Origin: Cellulomonas avistercoris
GTDB lineage: Bacteria > Actinomycetota > Actinomycetes > Actinomycetales > Cellulomonadaceae
NCBI RefSeq assembly: GCF_014836445.1
Contig: NZ_JACSQV010000001.1
Coordinates: 1-64,000 of the forward strand
Reading direction: 5' to 3'
DNA: 64,000 nucleotides
Shown here: piece by piece, positions 7,622 to 17,932 of the stretch
Layout: the number at the start of each line of letters is the position of its first letter
Numbering within the stretch: the first letter of the stretch is position 1
Program-made: the position numbers and the translations under genes
Notes under the pieces: model-generated
Database searches by the model: none
Seen by the model: only the letters and a program-made list of their open reading frames with translations
Told to the model about the DNA's origin: nothing

Positions 7622-8809
7622 ATGAGAGTCTCCCTGCGCCGCCGCACGCCCCCGACCGATGACGCCGAGGTCGTCGGGCCTGCCCGTGTCGACCCCCGCA
7701 CCAAGGGCCTGACGAAGCGGCTGAAGCCCGGTGACATCGCGGTGATCGACCACCTGGACCTCGACCGGGTCTCGGCCGAGGCCCTGGTCGCGTGCCGACC
7801 CGCCGCGGTGCTCAACGCCGCCCGCTCCACCTCGGGCAGGTACCCGAACCTCGGGCCCGAGATCCTCGTGGAGGCCGGGATCCCGCTCGTCGACGACCTC
7901 GGTCCCGACGTGATGGGGCTGACCGAGGGGCACGTCCTGCGCGTCGTCGACGGTGCGGTCTTCGACGGCGAGACCCTCGTCGCCGAAGGCGTCGCGCAGA
8001 CCGCCGAGAGCGTGGCGGCGACGATGGCGGAGGCCCGCGAGGGGCTGTCCGTGCAGCTCGAGTCGTTCGCCGCGAACACGATGGACTACCTGCGTCGCGA
8101 GCGCGAGCTGCTGCTGGACGGTGTCGGCGTGCCCGACATCGACACCCGGATCGACGGGCGCCAGGTGCTCATCGTGGTGCGCGGGTACCACTACAAGGAG
8201 GACCTGGTCACGCTGCGCCCGTACATCCGCGAGTACCGGCCGGTGCTCATCGGTGTGGACGGCGGCGCGGACGCGATCCTCGACGCCGGGTGGCGCCCGG
8301 ACATGATCGTCGGCGACATGGACTCGGTCTCCGACCGTGCGCTGCAGTGCGGTGCCGAGGTCGTCGTCCACGCCTACCGCGACGGGCGGGCGCCCGGCAT
8401 CGCACGCGTCGAGCAGCTGGGCGTCCCGCACGTCGTGTTCCCGGCGACGGGCACCAGCGAGGACGTCGCGATGCTGCTGGCCGACGACAAGGGCGCCGAG
8501 CTCATCGTCGCGGTGGGGACGCACGCCACCCTGGTCGAGTTCCTCGACAAGGGGCGCTCGGGCATGGCGAGCACGTTCCTCACGCGGCTGCGGGTCGGCG
8601 GCAAGCTCGTCGACGCCAAGGGCGTGTCCCAGCTCTACCAGCACCGGATCTCGAACGTGCAGCTCACGCTGCTGTCGCTCGCCGGGCTGTTCGCGCTCGG
8701 TGTGGCGCTCGCCTCGACCACCGCGGGCCAGACCCTGTTCGGTCTGTTCGGCGCCCGCGTCGACGACCTCGTCTCCTGGGTGGGCGCACTGTTCGGCGGA
8801 TCGCCGTGA
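7622..8809 (+). CDS. steA: SteA-like cytokinetic ring protein
   Basis: The 395-residue protein matches the SteA family (Rv1697 type). It has an N-terminal basic segment, a pyrophosphokinase-like region with GVDGGADAILDAGW and VGDMDSVSD motifs (about residues 210-240), and one C-terminal transmembrane helix (about 345-368). SteA and SteB were described in Corynebacterium glutamicum as septal proteins that promote cell separation. It begins 6 bases after recN and is followed by steB after a 70-base gap. The VGDMDS motif recalls thiamine pyrophosphokinase folds, but no enzymatic activity is implied. Confidence 0.88.
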   Translation: MRVSLRRRTPPTDDAEVVGPARVDPRTKGLTKRLKPGDIAVIDHLDLDRVSAEALVACRPAAVLNAARSTSGRYPNLGPEILVEAGIPLVDDLGPDVMGLTEGHVLRVVDGAVFDGETLVAEGVAQTAESVAATMAEAREGLSVQLESFAANTMDYLRRERELLLDGVGVPDIDTRIDGRQVLIVVRGYHYKEDLVTLRPYIREYRPVLIGVDGGADAILDAGWRPDMIVGDMDSVSDRALQCGAEVVVHAYRDGRAPGIARVEQLGVPHVVFPATGTSEDVAMLLADDKGAELIVAVGTHATLVEFLDKGRSGMASTFLTRLRVGGKLVDAKGVSQLYQHRISNVQLTLLSLAGLFALGVALASTTAGQTLFGLFGARVDDLVSWVGALFGGSP

Positions 8810-8879
8810 CGAGCCCCGCCCGCCCCCTGTTCGCACGTCCTGCCGCGACGCGTCGCGCACCCGATCGAGAGCCCACCCT

Positions 8880-9944
8880 GTGATCGACTTCCGGTACCAC
8901 ATCGTCTCGCTCATCTCCGTGTTCCTCGCGCTCGCCGTCGGGATCGCGCTCGGCGCCGGCCCGTTGAAGGAGACCATCGGCGACACGCTGACGGGTCAGG
9001 TCCAGGCGCTGCGCGCCGAGAAGGAGGGCCTGCGCACGCAGCTCGACGAGACCGGGAGCGACCTGGCCGCCGAGGAGGCGTTCGTGTCCGCCTCGGGTGA
9101 GCGGCTGCTCGCCGGGACGCTGACCGACCGGCGCGTGGCGCTCGTGCTGGTCGGGGAGGTCCCCGAGGACCAGGTCACGGACCTCACCGAGCGGTTCGCC
9201 CAGGCCGGCGCGACCGTGTCGGCCACGGCGACGGTCAACGACACCTGGACCGACCCCGCGCTCACGACGTACCGACGGACGCTCGCGGGCACCCTCGTCT
9301 CGTACCTCGACGAGCCGCCCGCGTCCGACGCCGGCACCGACACCGAGCTGGCCGAGGCGCTGGTCGCCGGGCTGGTCGGTGGCGACTCGGCCTCGCCCGA
9401 CGGGCTGTCGGAGAACGCCTCGTCCCTCCTCGACGTGCTCGCCGAGGGCGACCAGGCGCTCGTGACGTTCACCGAGGACGTCACGCAGCCGGCCGACGCC
9501 GTCGTGCTCGTCGCGGGCGCGACGCCCGAGGCGGGCGGACCGGCCGCGACGACCGAGGAGACCCCCGCCGGTCTCGACCCGCAGCTGGCGCTCGTCGCGG
9601 CCGCCGAGCGGTTGGCGCAGGGCGTCGTGGTCGCCCAGGCAGCGCCGTCGGACGACTCCCTCGTGGCCGCCGTGCGCGGCGACGACGAGCTCGGCGGCGT
9701 CACGACCGTGGCGGACACCACGACGGTGAGCGGGCAGGTGACCGTGCCGCTCGCCCTGGCGGCGGACATCGCCCAGCAGCCCGGGCACTACGGCTACGGG
9801 GACGACCTGACGGTCCTGCCGCCGGCCGTGCAGCTGCCGCCCGTCGACCGCAGCCCCGCGCTGCCCGACGCCGGCGCCGGTGCCGGCGACGTCCCGGACG
9901 CCACCGGGGACGCCGGTGACGCCAACCCCGGTGGTGAGGGGTGA
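8880..9944 (+). CDS. steB: SteB / MctB-type membrane-anchored protein
   Basis: The 354-residue protein begins with a single transmembrane helix (residues 6-27) followed by a short coiled coil (about 38-75) and a large extracytoplasmic domain. It belongs to the family annotated as copper transporter MctB in mycobacteria (Rv1698) and SteB in corynebacteria, where it partners SteA at the septum. I chose GTG 8880, which gives MIDFRYHIVSL, the usual N-terminus of the family. The C-terminal 40 residues are Gly/Ala/Asp-rich. A septal role is preferred because steA is directly upstream. Confidence 0.85.
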   Translation: MIDFRYHIVSLISVFLALAVGIALGAGPLKETIGDTLTGQVQALRAEKEGLRTQLDETGSDLAAEEAFVSASGERLLAGTLTDRRVALVLVGEVPEDQVTDLTERFAQAGATVSATATVNDTWTDPALTTYRRTLAGTLVSYLDEPPASDAGTDTELAEALVAGLVGGDSASPDGLSENASSLLDVLAEGDQALVTFTEDVTQPADAVVLVAGATPEAGGPAATTEETPAGLDPQLALVAAAERLAQGVVVAQAAPSDDSLVAAVRGDDELGGVTTVADTTTVSGQVTVPLALAADIAQQPGHYGYGDDLTVLPPAVQLPPVDRSPALPDAGAGAGDVPDATGDAGDANPGGEG

Positions 9945-10828
9945 GCGCACCGCGCCGCGTCCTGCCGGCCGTGGTCGCGGGTGTCGCCACCGCGGTGACG
10001 CGCGGCGGCCTCGACTGGCAGCCTCCCGGCGGTGCGGCGACGTGGACGCGCACCAACCACCGGGGTGAGCCCGTGAGCCTCCTGGAGGGACCTGCCGTGG
10101 CGGCGGGTGTCCTCGCGGGGGCACTGGTCGGCGGGGGCGCGCGCGCCACCTTCGCGACCGCCGTCGCGGCCCTCGGCGGAGCGACGTTCGGGCTGGTGGA
10201 CGACCTGCGCGAGGACTCCGAGACGCGGACCAAGGGTCTGCGCGGGCACCTGGGAGCGCTCGCACGCGGGCACGTCACGACCGGTGGCCTCAAGGTGCTC
10301 GGCATCGGCGCGAGCGCGCTCGTGGCGGCGGCCGTCGCCCCGCCCGCCGGAGGGGTCGCGACGCGGCCGCTGGCACGGGGGGCCGACACCCTCGCGCCGG
10401 CGGCGCTCGTCGCCGGCGCCGCCAACCTGCTCAACCTCCTCGACCTGCGTCCCGGGCGCGCGCTGAAGGCCGCCTCGCTGGCCGCCGTGCCCCTGGTCGG
10501 CACCGCGGGCGGTGCCGCCGCCTGCGCCGTGCTCGGCGCCGCGTCGACGGCCGTGGAGGCCGACCTCGCGGAGACCGACATGCTCGGTGACGCGGGGGCC
10601 AACGCCGTCGGTGCGGTCCTGGGCACGGCCGTCGTGCTGGGGGCGCCCCGTCCCGTGCGCCTGGCGGTCCTCGGTGTCGTGGTGGCACTGACGCTCGCGA
10701 GCGAGCGCGTGAGCTTCACGCGCGTCATCGAGCGCACGCCCGTGCTGCGCGAGCTCGACGCGTGGGGCCGGCGCCCGGTGTCGTCCGCCGCGAGTGGCGC
10801 CGCCGCGGGCGGACCCGTCGCGTCATGA
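9941..10828 (+). CDS. Divergent MraY/WecA-like (PNPT) membrane protein
   Basis: This 295-residue, strongly hydrophobic protein is a distant relative of polyprenyl-phosphate N-acetylhexosamine-1-phosphate transferases. I see a FGLVDDLRED segment with the Asp pair at residues 87-88, a TKGLRGHLGAL segment after it, NLLNLLDLRPGRALK (N162, D168) in place of the NxxDGLDGLA loop, and DMLGDAGANAVG (D213, D217) like the MGDTGS loop. The His cluster of MraY is not visible, and the protein is shorter than MraY (about 360). It overlaps steB (GTGA) and the next flippase gene (ATGA). A role in making an undecaprenyl-linked precursor is inference; loss of activity is possible. Confidence 0.65.
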   Translation: MSAPRRVLPAVVAGVATAVTRGGLDWQPPGGAATWTRTNHRGEPVSLLEGPAVAAGVLAGALVGGGARATFATAVAALGGATFGLVDDLREDSETRTKGLRGHLGALARGHVTTGGLKVLGIGASALVAAAVAPPAGGVATRPLARGADTLAPAALVAGAANLLNLLDLRPGRALKAASLAAVPLVGTAGGAAACAVLGAASTAVEADLAETDMLGDAGANAVGAVLGTAVVLGAPRPVRLAVLGVVVALTLASERVSFTRVIERTPVLRELDAWGRRPVSSAASGAAAGGPVAS

Positions 10829-12471
10829 GCACCGGGGTGCGTCGCGCGCTCCAGGGCCTGGTGGGCGCCGCTGCGATGATCGCGGCGATCACCGTCGTCA
10901 GCCGCGTGCTGGGCCTCGTGCGCACGATCGTGCAGGCGTCCACGGTGGGGACGGAGGCGATCAACGACGCCTACAGCGCGGCCAACCTGCTGCCGAACGT
11001 GCTGTTCGAGATCGCCGCCGGCGGTGCCCTGGCCGGAGCCGTGGTGCCGCTCCTGGCCGCGCCGGTCGCGCGCGCCGACCGCGACCAGGTCGCGCGGGTC
11101 GTGTCGGCCGCACTCGGGTGGGTCCTGCTCGTGCTGCTGCCCGTCGGCGTGCTGCTGGCCGCGCTGAGCGGCGTGGTGGGCGACTACGCGGGCGACGACG
11201 CCGTCATGGCGTCGACGGTGCGGTTCTTCGTGCTCGTCTTCGCGGTCCAGGTCCCCGTCTACGGCGTCACGGTGCTGCTGTACGGCGTCCTGCAGGCCCA
11301 CAAGCGGTTCTTCTGGCCCGCGTTCGCGCCGATCCTCAACTCGTTCGTGCTCATCGTCACCTTCACCGTCTACGGCGCCATGGCCGACGGCGAGACGAGC
11401 GACCCCACGGCGCTCGCGGCCGGCGCGCTCGACGTGCTCGCCTGGGGCACCACCGCCGGGGTGGTCGCCATGTGCCTGCCCGTGATCGGTCCGGTGCGGC
11501 GCCTGGGTGTCCGCCTGACGCCCACGCTGCGCTTCCCCGGGGACGCCGGCACGCGGTTCCGTGCGCTGGCGCTCGCCGGCGTGGGTTCGGTCGCCGCGCA
11601 GCAGGTGTCGGTGCTCGTCGTGTGGCTGATGGCGAACGGCCTGCTCCCGCACGACGGCCGCGGGTTCTCCGCCGTCGTGTACTCCCAGCAGATCTACCTG
11701 CTGCCCTACGCCGTCCTGGTCGTCCCCCTGGCGACCTCCACGTTTCCCCGCGTGGCCGCGTACGCGGCCGCCGGCGACGCCGGCCGGTTCGCACGCATGT
11801 CCGCCGTGACCACGCGCGCGGTGCTCGCGGTCGGCGCGCTGGGCGCCGCTGCCGTGCTCGCCGCCGCCGCTGCCGTGGCGACCGTCTTCGCGCGGGTCTC
11901 GCCCGGCGCCGACGGGGTGATCGAGGCGATGACCGTGCTGCTCACCTGGATGTCGCCGGGCGTGGTCGGCCTCGCGGTCATGTTCCACGTCTCGCGGACC
12001 CTCTACGCGGTCGAGCGACCGCGCGCGGCGGTCGCGGCGAACGTCGTCGGGTGGGGGAGCGTCGCCGTGCTGGCACCGGTGCTGCTCCTCGTGACGGGCA
12101 CGGACGGGTCGGCGGTCCTGCGCGCGATCGGGCTCGCGACGTCGCTGGGGATGACGGCGGGCGGGATCGCGGCCGTCGTCGTGCTCCGGCGGGCGGCGGG
12201 CTCCGCCGCCCTGTCGGGGATGCTGCGCACGACGGTGGTCGCGATCGGTGCGGCGTGCGGGGGCGCGGTGGCCGGCCGCGCGGTCGCCTCGACGGTCCTC
12301 GACCTCGTGGGCGACGACGTGTGGAGCGCGACCGGTGCCGCGGCCGGTGCGGCGGTGGTGGCGGCGACCGTCGTCGCGGCCGCCGTCATGGTGCTCGACC
12401 CCAGCACCCTCAAGGGCGTCGTCGCGGCCGAGCCGGCACCCCTGCCGCCCACCGACGGCGTACGGCACTGA
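10825..12471 (+). CDS. murJ: MurJ/MviN-family lipid flippase
   Basis: The 548-residue membrane protein has the MviN/MurJ pattern: about 14 transmembrane segments and an N-terminal AAMIAAITVVSRVLGLVR motif, followed by the AYSAANLLPN and PLLA segments typical of the family. MurJ exports lipid II for peptidoglycan synthesis. Actinobacteria usually carry a main MurJ elsewhere near the chromosome origin, so this may be a second paralogue. It is translationally coupled to the PNPT-like gene, which suggests that the two handle the same lipid-linked intermediate. The C-terminal tail is short and Pro-rich. Confidence 0.82.
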   Translation: MSTGVRRALQGLVGAAAMIAAITVVSRVLGLVRTIVQASTVGTEAINDAYSAANLLPNVLFEIAAGGALAGAVVPLLAAPVARADRDQVARVVSAALGWVLLVLLPVGVLLAALSGVVGDYAGDDAVMASTVRFFVLVFAVQVPVYGVTVLLYGVLQAHKRFFWPAFAPILNSFVLIVTFTVYGAMADGETSDPTALAAGALDVLAWGTTAGVVAMCLPVIGPVRRLGVRLTPTLRFPGDAGTRFRALALAGVGSVAAQQVSVLVVWLMANGLLPHDGRGFSAVVYSQQIYLLPYAVLVVPLATSTFPRVAAYAAAGDAGRFARMSAVTTRAVLAVGALGAAAVLAAAAAVATVFARVSPGADGVIEAMTVLLTWMSPGVVGLAVMFHVSRTLYAVERPRAAVAANVVGWGSVAVLAPVLLLVTGTDGSAVLRAIGLATSLGMTAGGIAAVVVLRRAAGSAALSGMLRTTVVAIGAACGGAVAGRAVASTVLDLVGDDVWSATGAAAGAAVVAATVVAAAVMVLDPSTLKGVVAAEPAPLPPTDGVRH

Positions 12472-12526
12472 CGTCCCGATCGGCGCGCCGGGCGGGCCGC
12501 CGGACGTGGACGGCCCCGACGTCGGG

Positions 12527-12532
12527 TAGCGT
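12527..12532 (+). promoter_or_regulatory. -10 box of pyrG, leaderless start
   Basis: TAGCGT lies 8 bases before GTG 12541. Transcription should begin at or within two bases of the start codon, and no Shine-Dalgarno sequence is present. Confidence 0.65.
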
Positions 12533-12540
12533 GGAAGCCC

Positions 12541-14204
<1,664 letters not shown>

Positions 14205-14208
<4 letters not shown>

Positions 14209-14813
14209 GCGACGGACCGCTCGTCGACGTCCCGTGCGAGCGGGACGTCGTGGAGCACCGGCTGCTGCACGAGGGACGGGTGTGGGACCTGGTGTCCGAC
14301 ACGGTGCGTCTCGACGACGGCGAGGTCGTGCGCGAGTACGTCGACCACCCCGGTGCCGTCGCCGTGATCGCGCTCGACGACGAGGACCGCGTGCTGCTGC
14401 TCTCGCAGTACCGGCACCCGGTGCGGCACGTCCTGTGGGAGCCGTCGGCCGGTCTGCTCGACGTCGAGAACGAGGACCTCGTCGCGGCCGCGGCACGCGA
14501 GCTCGCCGAGGAGGCCGACCTCGTCGCCGGCCGGTGGTGGCGCCTCGTCGAGTACTTCAGCTCGCCCGGCGGGTCGGACGAGCGCATCACGGTGTTCCTC
14601 GCGCGCGACCTCACGCCCGTGCCGCAGGACGAGCGGTACGTGCGCGGCGAGGAGGAGGCGGCGATGGTCCCCGTGTGGGTGCCGCTCGACGAGGCCGTCG
14701 CCGGTGTCCTGGCGGGCCGCCTGCACAGCCCGACGACCGTGACGGGCGTGCTCGCCGCGGCGGCCGCCCGTGCGGCCGGGTGGGCGAACCTCACCGAGGT
14801 CAGCCCCGCCTGA
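14205..14813 (+). CDS. Nudix hydrolase, ADP-ribose pyrophosphatase type
   Basis: The 202-residue enzyme has the Nudix box as G-x6-E-x7-RELAEEADL (SAGLLD then [10 protein letters not shown]), with one more residue between G and E than the textbook motif and Asp where the last Gly normally stands. The AGLLD lead-in and the [10 protein letters not shown] segment fit ADP-ribose pyrophosphatases, and the gene follows pyrG as Rv1700 does. It starts with GTG overlapping the pyrG stop (GTGA). The enzyme would split ADP-ribose to AMP and ribose 5-phosphate; substrate is inferred from family and context. Confidence 0.87.
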
Positions 14814-14829
14814 CCGCGTGCGCCGACGA

Positions 14830-14862
14830 GCGGGCCCGGGACCCGAGCGGTCCCGGGCTCGC
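14830..14862. terminator. Bidirectional terminator between Nudix gene and ctaA
   Basis: A 14-bp stem (14830-14843 with 14849-14862) with a single G:T-type mismatch and a five-base loop lies between the convergent genes. It serves the pyrG operon and ctaA. Confidence 0.8.
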
Positions 14863-14867
14863 CGCGC

Positions 14868-15947
14868 TCAGGCGGCGGCGCGGTGGCGCAGCGTCCCGAG
14901 GAAGAGCGCGATCGCGGCGATCAGCAGGCCGGCCCCCAGCATGTGGAGGTTGACCAGCGCGATCGGCAGCCCGGTGAACAGCTGCACGTACCCGATGAGC
15001 CCCTGGCCCAGGGTGACGGCCAGCAGCACGAGACCCGAGCGCAGCGCCCGGGCCACGCCGGCCGTCGCCACCGGGACGGCGACCGGGGCGATGCCCCGCG
15101 CGGGCTGCGGACGACCGTCGGCGCGCTCGTACGACGGTCCTGCGGGCACGGCCCGTCGTGCGCGGACCAGCAGCAGCAGGATCACGGCGAGGGTCCCGAC
15201 GAAGGCCCACACGGACAGCGCGTGCACCCGTGCCATCGCGTACGGGTCGACGGCGAACCGGTAGCCGACCTCCTCGTCGCCCGAGTGCGGCCCCGCCCCC
15301 GTGACCACGACCCCCAGGGCGACGACCACCGCGCCGAGCACCGCGAGCCCGCGCGCCAGCGTGCGGACGCGTGCGTCGACGACCGGCACCACCGGCCCGT
15401 CGCCCTCACGCCTGCGGACCACGAGCCACGCGGACACGGCGATGAGCGCCGCGGAGATGAGGAAGTGCGACCCGACGATCGCCGGGTGCAGGTCGACCAG
15501 CACCGTGATGCCCCCGACGACGGCCTGGACCACGACGCCCACGAGCGGCGCCCAGGCCAGCCTGCGGTACGACAGCGAGCGGGTCCGGTCGAGCCCCGCG
15601 AGCAGGGCGACGGCCAGTGCCAGCACGACGAGGACGCCCGTCAGGGTGCGGTTCCCGAACTCGATGAGCGGGTGGATCGTCATCTCGGAGTGGAACTCGG
15701 GCGTGAACCGGCCCGGCTCGCAGTACGGCCAGTCGGAGCACCCGAGCCCGGAGCCGGTCAGCCGCACCGCGCCGCCGGTCACGACGATGCCGATCTGCGC
15801 CACGAGGTTCGCCACGACCGCCGGCTTCGTCCAGCGCGGACGCAGGCGGTCGAGCAGGTCGGACCCTCGGACGAGGACGGAGGTGCGCTCCCGGGGCGGG
15901 AGCTCGCTCCGGGACGCGGGGTCGGGGGAGGGCAAGGTGCCGGTCAC
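14868..15947 (-). CDS. ctaA: Heme A synthase CtaA
   Basis: CtaA oxidises heme O to heme A for cytochrome aa3 oxidase. The 359-residue protein has about eight transmembrane helices, the GGAVRLTGSGLGCSDWPYC segment with the cysteine pair, and IEFGNRTLTG where classical members read IEYSHR, so the first-helix His is Asn here. I recall Asn at this point as usual in actinobacteria. Start GTG 15947 lies 7 bases after a TACGCT -10 box. The gene is followed upstream on the same strand by an ABC exporter, the same arrangement as Rv1456c-Rv1458c. Confidence 0.93.
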   Translation of the reverse strand: MTGTLPSPDPASRSELPPRERTSVLVRGSDLLDRLRPRWTKPAVVANLVAQIGIVVTGGAVRLTGSGLGCSDWPYCEPGRFTPEFHSEMTIHPLIEFGNRTLTGVLVVLALAVALLAGLDRTRSLSYRRLAWAPLVGVVVQAVVGGITVLVDLHPAIVGSHFLISAALIAVSAWLVVRRREGDGPVVPVVDARVRTLARGLAVLGAVVVALGVVVTGAGPHSGDEEVGYRFAVDPYAMARVHALSVWAFVGTLAVILLLLVRARRAVPAGPSYERADGRPQPARGIAPVAVPVATAGVARALRSGLVLLAVTLGQGLIGYVQLFTGLPIALVNLHMLGAGLLIAAIALFLGTLRHRAAA

Positions 15948-15954
15948 GTGGTCC

Positions 15955-15960
15955 AGCGTA
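15955..15960 (-). promoter_or_regulatory. -10 box of ctaA, leaderless start
   Basis: TACGCT on the minus strand lies 7 bases before GTG 15947, with no Shine-Dalgarno sequence between them. Confidence 0.55.
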
Positions 15961-16053
15961 GGTCGCGCGTGCGGCGCTCCGGCCCCGACGAGCCGCCCCG
16001 GCGTGCGGCGTACGTCTCACCGACCGGGTCACGCGGCCGACGCGTCGAGGGAC

Positions 16054-16842
16054 TCAGTGCCAGCGGAACAGGCGCGCCGCCAGGGCGCCCAGCGCCACGG
16101 TCCAGCCGGCGAGCACCAGCACCGGGACGAGCGGCAGCGCACCGTCGACGAGGGCACCGCGCAGGACGTCGCCGAGCGCACCCGACGGCAACCACGCCGC
16201 GACCGTCGAGAGCGGCCCGGGCAGGCGCTCGGCGGGCACGATCACACCGCCGCCCAGCGCGAGCACGAGCAGCAGCAGGTTGGCCAGCGCGAGCACGGCC
16301 TCGGCGCGCAGCGTGCCGGCCACCAGGAGTGCCAGCGCGGTGAACGCTCCGGTGCCGAGCGCGACGCCCAGCAGCGCGAGCACGACGCCCGCCGCGTCGG
16401 GACGCCACCCCAGCGCGAACGCGGCGGCGCCCAGCAGGACCACCTGCACCGCCTCGACGGCCAGGACGCCGAGCACCTTGCCGGACAGCAGCCCGCCACG
16501 GCCGAGCGGCGTCGTCGCCATGAGGCGCAGGACGCCGTTGCGCCGGTCGAAGGCGGTCGCGATGGCCTGCGACGTGAAGGACGCGGTCATCACGGCGAGG
16601 GCCAGCACACCGGGCGTCAGGAAGTCGGCCCGCGACAGGCCGTCGGTGTCGATCTCGACGAAGGTGCCCTTGACGAGACCGACCAGCGCCAGGACGGGGA
16701 TGACGACGGCGACCAGCACCTGCTCGCCGTTGCGCAGGATCATGCGTGCCTCGAACGCGGCCTGCGCGAGCACGCGGCGCGTGGCGGGGGCCGCGCGCTG
16801 TACGCCCGCGCCGGCGTGCACGTCGGGGACCGGGGCGGTCAT
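16054..16842 (-). CDS. ABC-2 type exporter permease
   Basis: The 262-residue membrane protein has six predicted transmembrane helices and the ABC-2 signature region FLTPGVLALAVMTASFTSQ, then FDRRNGVLRLMATTPLGR. It pairs with the ATPase gene upstream, which it overlaps by ATGA (start at 16842). Together they correspond to Rv1457c-Rv1458c, which lie beside ctaA and sufR in many actinobacteria. The substrate is unknown; the position suggests a link to respiration or heme handling, which is inference. Confidence 0.88.
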   Translation of the reverse strand: MTAPVPDVHAGAGVQRAAPATRRVLAQAAFEARMILRNGEQVLVAVVIPVLALVGLVKGTFVEIDTDGLSRADFLTPGVLALAVMTASFTSQAIATAFDRRNGVLRLMATTPLGRGGLLSGKVLGVLAVEAVQVVLLGAAAFALGWRPDAAGVVLALLGVALGTGAFTALALLVAGTLRAEAVLALANLLLLVLALGGGVIVPAERLPGPLSTVAAWLPSGALGDVLRGALVDGALPLVPVLVLAGWTVALGALAARLFRWH

Positions 16843-17774
16843 CGCAGGCTCCGTCCGGTCAGGTCGAGGAAGACGTCCTCGAGCGTGCGCCGCCCCAGGT
16901 CGAGCCGCGTCACGAGCACGTCGTGCGACGCGAACCAGGCCGTGACGGCGGCGACGGTCGCGGGCCCCACCGCACCGGTGACGGCGAGGGTCGAGCCGGA
17001 ACGGCGCTCGACCGCGAAGCCGGCACCGAGCCGGTCGCGCAGCCCCGCGGGGTCGACGTCCCCGGCGGCGTGCACCACCAGGGTCGCCGCGCCCTGCGCG
17101 TCGGCGCCGGCCGTGAGCAGCTCGGGGACGCTGCCCTGCGCGAGCACCCGGCCGTGGTCCACGACCACGACGTGGTCGGCGAGGCCCTCGGCCTCCTCCA
17201 TGAGGTGCGTCGTGAGGATGACGGCGGCACCGCCGTCGCGCAGCTCGCGCACGAGCTCCCACACGGCGAGCCGGGACTGCGGGTCCATGCCGGCGCTCGG
17301 CTCGTCGAGGAAGACGACGCGCGGACGCCCGACGACCGCCACGGCCAGCGCGAGGCGCTGCCGCTGCCCGCCCGACAGGCGGCGCACCGTGGTGCGGGCG
17401 AAGGCGCCGAGGCCGAGCCGCTCGGCCAGCGCGTCGGTGTCCAGGGGCGTCGCGTACATGCGGGCGACGTGGTCGAGCATCTCGCGGGCGCGCACGCCCG
17501 TCGGCAGGCCGCCGTCCTGCAGCATCACACCGACGAGCGGCCGCAGGGCCGCGCCGTCGGCGACCGGGTCGAGCCCCAGGACGCGGACGGTGCCCGCGTC
17601 GGGCGCGCGCAGGCCCTCGCAGCACTCGACGGTGGTCGTCTTGCCGGCGCCGTTGGGCCCGAGGACGGCGGTCACGCGACCGACGGGCGCGGACAGGTCG
17701 AGGCCGTCGACGACGGCGCGTCCGTCGTACCTCTTGACGAGGCCGCGGACCTCGACGGCGGGGGAGTGCGGCAC
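16839..17774 (-). CDS. ABC transporter ATP-binding protein
   Basis: The 311-residue ATPase has Walker A GPNGAGKTTT, signature LSGGQRQRL, Walker B VVFLDEPSAGMD and the H-loop TTH. A C-terminal extension of about 90 residues is typical of ABC-2 exporter ATPases. I placed the start at GTG 17774 because a TAGACT -10 box lies 8 bases upstream; longer frames upstream are not supported. Its stop overlaps the permease start, so the two are co-translated. Confidence 0.9.
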   Translation of the reverse strand: MPHSPAVEVRGLVKRYDGRAVVDGLDLSAPVGRVTAVLGPNGAGKTTTVECCEGLRAPDAGTVRVLGLDPVADGAALRPLVGVMLQDGGLPTGVRAREMLDHVARMYATPLDTDALAERLGLGAFARTTVRRLSGGQRQRLALAVAVVGRPRVVFLDEPSAGMDPQSRLAVWELVRELRDGGAAVILTTHLMEEAEGLADHVVVVDHGRVLAQGSVPELLTAGADAQGAATLVVHAAGDVDPAGLRDRLGAGFAVERRSGSTLAVTGAVGPATVAAVTAWFASHDVLVTRLDLGRRTLEDVFLDLTGRSLR

Positions 17775-17782
17775 GGGGCGCG

Positions 17783-17788
17783 AGTCTA
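17783..17788 (-). promoter_or_regulatory. -10 box of ABC exporter operon, leaderless start
   Basis: TAGACT on the minus strand lies 8 bases before GTG 17774 and no Shine-Dalgarno sequence intervenes. It fixes the ATPase start. Confidence 0.55.
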
Positions 17789-17819
17789 GGCGCTCGTGCC
17801 CGTGGCGTGGCGCCCGGCT

Positions 17820-17840
17820 GGTGTCCTGGTCGTGGACACC
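17820..17840. promoter_or_regulatory. Inverted repeat in divergent promoter region
   Basis: GGTGTCC at 17820-17826 and GGACACC at 17834-17840 are perfect inverted arms with a 7-base spacer. The repeat lies between the ABC exporter promoter and the -10 box at 17867, where a repressor or activator could affect both directions. Confidence 0.5.
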
Positions 17841-17866
17841 GCGGACGGCACGTGCGCGGTGCGTCC

Positions 17867-17872
17867 TAACGT
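17867..17872 (+). promoter_or_regulatory. -10 box for the unknown gene at 17933
   Basis: TAACGT predicts a transcript start near 17879 and a leader of about 54 bases ending in GGGAGG (17923-17928) before GTG 17933. Confidence 0.5.
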
Positions 17873-17932
17873 ACGCGCGCAGGGGGTGCGTCCGGACCAT
17901 CCCCGTGCGTCCGAGACACGCCGGGAGGCACC

